NCBI GenBank assembly: GCA_900299205.1
Contig: OMIW01000086.1
Span: 1-10,448 of the forward strand
DNA length: 10,448 bases
Origin: Pseudomonadota bacterium
GTDB taxonomy: Bacteria; Bdellovibrionota_C; UBA2361; OMIW01
Reading direction: 5' to 3'
The number at the start of each line of letters is the position of its first letter. Position 1 is the first letter of the stretch. The notes beneath the pieces are model-generated. The model searched no databases. It was not told the origin of the DNA and was given only the letters and a program-made list of their open reading frames with translations. Shown here in pieces: positions 7,066 to 10,448 of this stretch. A program made the translations under genes and the position numbers.

Positions 7066-8436
7066 TCACGCGCCATCCCCCGCGAAGATGTCATTGTGCT
7101 CAAGGAACTTTGTGGAAAAGTCACCTGCAAGAAATGCAGGATGCGTGAGAAGTCGGCGATGCATCTCAATATTCGTATGAATCCCCTCTATGATGCACTC
7201 ATCGAGGGCAACTAATAGCTTGCGAATTGCCTCATCTCTCGTCCTTCCGCGGGAGATAATTTTCGATACCAAAGAATCATAATTTGGGGGTACCCGATAA
7301 CCCGAGTAAAGGGCAGACTCAACCCGAATGCCACTCCCTCCCGGAGCATGGTAACTCGTTACTAAGCCCGGAGACGGCACCTGCGTTCGAGGATTCTCGG
7401 CATTCACTCGAACCTCAATCACATGTCCCGTTGGGTTTATCTGTTCTTGAGTGAATGAAAGTGGTAATCCCGCTGCCAGTCGAATCTGCTCCTGAACAAG
7501 GTCAATTCCCGTCACCATCTCGGTCACGGGATGCTCAACCTGAAGTCGCGTATTCATCTCGATGAAATAAAAAGCACCAGCATCGATATCTGCGAGAAAT
7601 TCAACAGTGCCGACGTTGGTATATCCCACTGATCGACCCAGCTCAACTGCCGCATTCTGAATAGCCTCTTGCAGCTCCGACGGGAGCCCTTTCGACGGAC
7701 TCTCCTCGATCAGCTTCTGATAGCGCCTCTGGATGGAGCAATCACGGATTCCCAAGTGAACAACATTCTGCTGAGAGTCACCGGCTATCTGAACTTCGAT
7801 ATGACGAACTTTGGGGAGATATTTTTCCACAAGCAGCGAGGGATCTCCGAATGCCGCCTCTACTTCTCGAGCGGCCATGTTGAAGAGTCGCTCAAACTCA
7901 CCCGCCTCCCGGACAATCTTCATCCCTCGGCCTCCCCCACCCGCACACGACTTAAGAAGTACGGGGAATCCTGCCTGCTTGGCAAACTGCAGGGCCTCCG
8001 CAGGGTCGATTAATCCCTTACTAACTCCGGGAATCGTCGGAACACCCGCCTTCTCTGCCGCCCGCCGAGCCTTCGCTTTGTCTCCCATAATCCGCATGTT
8101 TCGGATTGATGGACCGATAAAAGTTACTCCGCAACTCTCACAGATCTCTGCAAAAGCTGGATTCTCACTCAAAAAACCATAACCCGGATGTATCGCATCT
8201 GCTCCCGTTGCCACCGCTGTTGCCATGATTGACGCGATGTTTAGATAACTTTCTTTAGCCGGCGCGGGACCAATACATATACTTTCCGAGGCGAGTTTAA
8301 CGTGAAGGGCATCTTCATCGGCGGTCGAATGGACAGCAACCGTCTTGATACCAAGCTCGTGACAGGCCCTGATGATACGAACCGCGATCTCACCCCGATT
8401 CGCGATAAGGACCTTTTTAAAAGTAATTTCGGCCAT
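7066..8436 (-). CDS. accC: Biotin carboxylase subunit of acetyl-CoA carboxylase
   Basis: AccC uses ATP and bicarbonate to carboxylate the biotin carried by AccB, the first half-reaction of acetyl-CoA carboxylase in fatty acid synthesis. The 456-residue protein has the full ATP-grasp layout. It includes KVLIANRGEIAVRIIRA at the N-terminus, AIHPGYGFLSEN (about residues 81-92), Lys120, Lys162, the glycine loop GGGGRGM (166-172) and EKYLPKVRHIEVQ (204-216). The catalytic stretch FIEMNTRLQVEHPVTE (291-306) carries Glu293, Asn295, Arg297, Gln299 and Glu301, and Arg343 is also present. I set the start at the ATG at 8436 because MAEITFKKVLIANRGE matches the family; AGGGG lies ten bases upstream. An in-frame extension to 8490 has no family support. 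accB lies upstream on the same strand, but 270 bases away. No key residue is missing. Confidence 0.98.
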   Translation of the reverse strand: MAEITFKKVLIANRGEIAVRIIRACHELGIKTVAVHSTADEDALHVKLASESICIGPAPAKESYLNIASIMATAVATGADAIHPGYGFLSENPAFAEICESCGVTFIGPSIRNMRIMGDKAKARRAAEKAGVPTIPGVSKGLIDPAEALQFAKQAGFPVLLKSCAGGGGRGMKIVREAGEFERLFNMAAREVEAAFGDPSLLVEKYLPKVRHIEVQIAGDSQQNVVHLGIRDCSIQRRYQKLIEESPSKGLPSELQEAIQNAAVELGRSVGYTNVGTVEFLADIDAGAFYFIEMNTRLQVEHPVTEMVTGIDLVQEQIRLAAGLPLSFTQEQINPTGHVIEVRVNAENPRTQVPSPGLVTSYHAPGGSGIRVESALYSGYRVPPNYDSLVSKIISRGRTRDEAIRKLLVALDECIIEGIHTNIEMHRRLLTHPAFLAGDFSTKFLEHNDIFAGDGA

Positions 8437-8518
8437 GGAAACACAACCCCTGCGATAACACTGCGCGATGAAAACCTCGCACAAGAACAAATTAAGCTTT
8501 TTAAAACTGGCGAAGTTC

Positions 8519-8567
8519 CCTGAGGTACCCCCTCCAACGAGAGATACAGGAGAAAATTATCCTCAGG
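8519..8567 (-). other. Inverted repeat in the accC leader
   Basis: On the minus strand CCTGAGG (8567-8561) and CCTCAGG (8525-8519) can pair exactly. An inner CTCC/GGAG pair lies in the 35-base loop. The outer arm touches the candidate -10 box at 8556-8561. The structure could fold in the RNA only if transcription comes from further upstream. Confidence 0.3.
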
Positions 8568-8583
8568 TTATTGCGATTCACAA
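8556..8583 (-). promoter_or_regulatory. Candidate promoter upstream of accC
   Basis: TTGTGA (8583-8578) and GATAAT (8561-8556) on the minus strand are spaced by 16 bases; the -10 box matches the consensus at five of six positions and the -35 box at four. It would start a transcript about 110 bases before the accC ATG, letting accC and the genes after it be expressed apart from accB. No experimental support can be seen from sequence. Confidence 0.35.
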
Positions 8584-8622
8584 TATGTTCGCGCGAGACT
8601 TCTTCGGCCAGATCCTTCCCCT

Positions 8623-8667
8623 TTCTCCGGAAAGGTGTCGGGAAGTCAGACCTTCCGGAGAACACCT
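8623..8667 (-). promoter_or_regulatory. Two mutually exclusive hairpins in the accB-accC spacer
   Basis: Read as minus-strand RNA, one stem pairs AGGUGU (8667-8662) with ACACCU (8638-8633) and encloses GGAAG/CUUCC. The other pairs UUCUCCGGAA (8662-8653) with UUCCGGAGAA (8632-8623), ten perfect base pairs with possible extension. Both use overlapping bases, so only one can form at a time. No T-run follows the second stem, so it is not a classic intrinsic terminator. The ten-base arms could equally be a DNA operator. Confidence 0.45.
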
Positions 8668-8706
8668 ATCTTTACCTTCATCCCCCCCGAAAATTTTTGA
8701 TGCGCA

Positions 8707-9162
8707 CTATCCCTCAGGCTCAATAAGCATGAGCACTTCTCCAAACTCTGCAACTTGCCCATCCCCGATTAAAACCTTACTAACGATTCCCGACACCGGC
8801 GCTTCAATCTCATTCATGAGCTTCATCGCTTCAATAATGCACAGGGTTTTCCCTTTGGTAATCCGGTCCCCCTCCCGAACAAATGGCTCTGCATCAGGGG
8901 ATGGTTTCCGATAAAAAGTTCCCACCATCGGAGATATCACCTTGACCGCCGACGAAGTCACCTCAGAACTGCTCGCGACCACCACGGCATCGGTCACTGC
9001 CGCTGAATTGGCTACCGCAGACCCCACCGCCCCTACCACTAACGATTGAGTCGTAGAACCTCGAGAGAGCCGAATCCGAGTCCCCCCCTGCTCTAACTCA
9101 AAATCAACAATATCCGACTGTTTAAGCACCTTCAGAATCTGCTCAATATCTTTAATATCCAT
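8707..9162 (-). CDS. accB: Biotin carboxyl carrier protein of acetyl-CoA carboxylase
   Basis: AccB carries the biotin that AccC carboxylates and that the carboxyltransferase subunits then use to make malonyl-CoA. The 151-residue protein has the normal size and layout. The N-terminal segment MDIKDIEQILKVLKQSDIVD is followed by FELEQGGTRIRLSR. An Ala/Val/Ser-rich flexible linker covers about residues 37-75. The biotinyl domain runs from about residue 76 (SPMVGTFYRKPSPDAEPFV) to the end, with the biotin-accepting Lys114 in EAMKLMNEIE. The ATG at 9162 is chosen because the sequence from it matches the family; its ribosome binding site is weak. It is the first gene after the TPR-gene terminator, so its promoter should lie in the 275-base spacer upstream, although I could not pick one with confidence. 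The usual upstream partner efp is not present in this window. Confidence 0.97.
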   Translation of the reverse strand: MDIKDIEQILKVLKQSDIVDFELEQGGTRIRLSRGSTTQSLVVGAVGSAVANSAAVTDAVVVASSSEVTSSAVKVISPMVGTFYRKPSPDAEPFVREGDRITKGKTLCIIEAMKLMNEIEAPVSGIVSKVLIGDGQVAEFGEVLMLIEPEG

Positions 9163-9310
9163 CGCCGAGCTAAGTCCATTAAGGGTAAATCTTTTGTCAC
9201 ATCGCTGAGAGTAAGATGGCTCCCGGTGATTCTCCTGCGATCAAACGGGTACGCCCGCTGGTTTCATCTATTTCCTTCTTCACCAGAGAACAAAACCTCC
9301 AACCTGCAGA

Positions 9311-9328
9311 GTAGCACCTGAACGCTAC
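9311..9328 (-). other. Small hairpin in the accB upstream region
   Basis: GTAGC (9324-9328, read on the minus strand) pairs with GCTAC (9311-9315) across an eight-base loop. It lies about 150 bases before accB. The rest of 9163-9404 holds no gene I can support and no clearly scored promoter. Confidence 0.2.
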
Positions 9329-9404
9329 GTATCTTTCCTATCAAAATCAAGTCTAGAGTCAATCAAAGACAATAGGTTGGATTTATTCAACAAAACGGGG
9401 TAAT

Positions 9405-9433
9405 AAAAAACATCCTGAACCGAATCGATTCAG
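9405..9433 (-). terminator. Intrinsic terminator after the TPR gene
   Basis: On the minus strand CTGAATCG and CGGTTCAG form an eight-pair stem (one G-U pair) with a three-base loop. Four bases later comes a run of six T residues. It starts five bases after the stop codon of the TPR gene and separates that gene from accB. Confidence 0.7.
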
Positions 9434-9437
9434 TTGC

Positions 9438-9746
9438 CTATCCCTCGAAAGGCTCTCCCGGCACCAAAGCTGCCAATAATCTCGATACATATTCGTTATC
9501 CGGTGCAAGCTGGAGGACTTCTCGAAGCTCTCTCGCAGCGAGGGGGAATTGAAGCCTTTCGTAAAAAATTCGAGCTAATACCACTCGACCACCCAGGGAT
9601 GCAGGATTTGCAGTTAGACCGTTGAAACAGATATCAAGCGCCCCCGCGTAATCACCACGAGCGCGATATCTATTTGCGAGCTCTACAAAGGCTGGGTGAC
9701 CTGGATCCAAACCAACAAGACTCTCGAGAACCGTCTCATCCTGCAT
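9438..9746 (-). CDS. Small tetratricopeptide-repeat protein
   Basis: The 102-residue product holds two TPR units in exact 34-residue register. The first runs from about residue 19 to 52 (FVELANRYRARGDYAGALDI and onward), the second from about 53 to 86 (VVLARIFYERLQFPLAAREL and onward). Each ends in the typical NP or AP turn (TANPAS, QLAPDN). Such repeats bind partner proteins; no partner or function can be named. I place the start at the ATG at 9746, ten bases after GGGGAG. Earlier in-frame starts (9812 ATG, 9854 TTG) would place the terminator of the preceding gene inside the coding region. There is no signal peptide with this start, so it is probably cytoplasmic. Terminators on both sides suggest a stand-alone transcript or one fed by read-through. 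Confidence 0.75.
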   Translation of the reverse strand: MQDETVLESLVGLDPGHPAFVELANRYRARGDYAGALDICFNGLTANPASLGGRVVLARIFYERLQFPLAARELREVLQLAPDNEYVSRLLAALVPGEPFEG

Positions 9747-9770
9747 TAATCGCGGTCTCCCCGAAAAGAC

Positions 9771-9807
9771 AATAAAAAACGCTTCGAAGGGCAACCCCGC
9801 CGAAGCG
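9771..9807 (-). terminator. Intrinsic terminator after the truncated exported-protein gene
   Basis: On the minus strand CGCTTCG (9807-9801) and CGAAGCG (9786-9780) form a seven-pair stem, directly followed by TTTTTTATT (9779-9771). The stem begins 53 bases after the stop codon at 9861. It is a textbook rho-independent terminator for the gene coming from the right. Confidence 0.88.
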
Positions 9808-9860
9808 CTCATCTGAACCAAATAATCCCTACAAGGCCATCTATTTCGCCCCAATTACCG

Positions 9861-10448
9861 CTACTGTGGGCAAAAGACCTCATTAGTTACCGTTCCTGAC
9901 GGACAGTTCTTAAAGTTGTTGAAAGAGATTGTGGTCGACCCTGAAGCTGAAACTGACTTACCCAACGCAGTCTCGCCAAACACAGTGAAGGTAACTCCTT
10001 TAAACCCTGTATCATCCGAGATTTCACGACCAGACCCAATGACGAACTCCTTGAAAGGCACCGCGGCTCTGAAAACAAGGACCGATACCGTTGCTTCGGA
10101 ATTCGTGCCGGCTGTTGCAGGAGCAATCTCTGCCGTAATCGGCAATACCTCGCTCCTCCCAACTCCAGCCACTTGGTACTGCACACCCGTTAAAGAAACC
10201 CGAGACAATGAATTAGACTTCACTGTCAAACTGACATAGTCGTCAGAAAACGGCTCGGGGACCTGGCTTAAATCCGAGCAGGTGATGCAGTTATTTCGGA
10301 CGACATCAATCGCCTCTGAATTGGCAGATGTCGTCGAAGAACCAATCGGCGTAAACCTTACATTAGTAACGCGGATGATTCCGGAAGCCTCATCTGGCGG
10401 GGTAACTGCTCCACCACCGAGCCCTCCTCCAGCACTTCCCGGGAATCC
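9861..10448 (-). CDS. Unrecognised, probably exported protein; 5' end outside the window
   Basis: The frame is open from the right edge of the window to the stop at 9861, giving the last 195 residues. I do not recognise a family. The visible part begins with a Gly-rich stretch (GFPGSAGGGLGGGAVTPPDE), which often lies as a flexible linker just after a signal peptide or lipobox. It continues as a strand-rich, Ser/Thr/Val-rich sequence (for example IIRVTNVRFTPIGSST and VSLTVKSNSLSRVSLTGVQY). Two cysteine pairs stand out, NNCITCSD near the middle and NCPSGTVTNEVFCPQ at the very end. These would suit disulfide bonds in an exported beta-sandwich protein. CITCSD is not a haem-binding CxxCH motif. 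Export is inferred from composition only, since the N-terminus is not visible. A TTG at 10229 is not a real start because the frame continues upstream. Confidence 0.7.
   Translation of the reverse strand, partial: GFPGSAGGGLGGGAVTPPDEASGIIRVTNVRFTPIGSSTTSANSEAIDVVRNNCITCSDLSQVPEPFSDDYVSLTVKSNSLSRVSLTGVQYQVAGVGRSEVLPITAEIAPATAGTNSEATVSVLVFRAAVPFKEFVIGSGREISDDTGFKGVTFTVFGETALGKSVSASGSTTISFNNFKNCPSGTVTNEVFCPQ

Noticed and set aside
9247-9258. CGGG/CCCG mini-hairpin as a terminator upstream of accB
   Set aside because: The stem is only four pairs, and just three T residues follow it.
1-10448. CRISPR arrays, transposases, tRNAs, toxin-antitoxin or phage genes
   Set aside because: No spaced direct repeats, transposase motifs, tRNA TPsiC-like boxes or such gene pairs could be found on either strand.

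Overview
The window looks like ordinary chromosomal housekeeping DNA from a Gram-negative (diderm) bacterium. The organism cannot be named from it. Reasons for a diderm: exported DUF1573-type and other periplasm-directed proteins next to accB/accC, and a membrane protein with a large predicted periplasmic part. The order SRP RNA - dnaX - ybaB - recR is shared by many bacteria, so it does not fix the phylum. A deltaproteobacteria-like or similar deep-branching lineage is a guess only. Almost all recognisable genes lie on the minus strand, so the window is best read from its right end to its left end.

Reading that way, 10448-9861 is the C-terminal part of an unrecognised, probably exported protein whose start lies outside the window. 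It ends at a strong intrinsic terminator (9771-9807). A small two-TPR protein (9746-9438) follows, with its own terminator (9405-9433). After a 275-base spacer comes the fatty-acid synthesis pair accB (biotin carboxyl carrier) and accC (biotin carboxylase). They are separated by an unusually long spacer of about 270 bases that holds two mutually exclusive hairpins and a possible promoter. The accC stop overlaps an upstream GTG of a DUF1573-type exported protein. This is followed by a large protein with an N-terminal signal/anchor, a long helical region, a second membrane segment and a C-terminal J-domain-like fold that lacks the HPD motif.

Positions 3125-3900 hold no securely identifiable gene, only one weak plus-strand ORF and one weak minus-strand fragment. 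Then comes the DNA metabolism block on the minus strand: the small SRP RNA (4.5S type) with a good promoter, dnaX (DNA polymerase III clamp-loader subunit), ybaB/EbfC (nucleoid-associated protein) and recR (recombination mediator). The dnaX reading frame is broken by one extra C in a run of nine C residues, inside the ATPase domain. This is most likely a sequencing or assembly error in a homopolymer, but a real slippage site cannot be excluded.

I saw no mobile element, CRISPR array, tRNA or rRNA, and no convincing new defence or other system. The points most worth a second look are the dnaX homopolymer frameshift, the structured accB-accC spacer, and the HPD-less J-like membrane protein encoded downstream of the DUF1573 gene.
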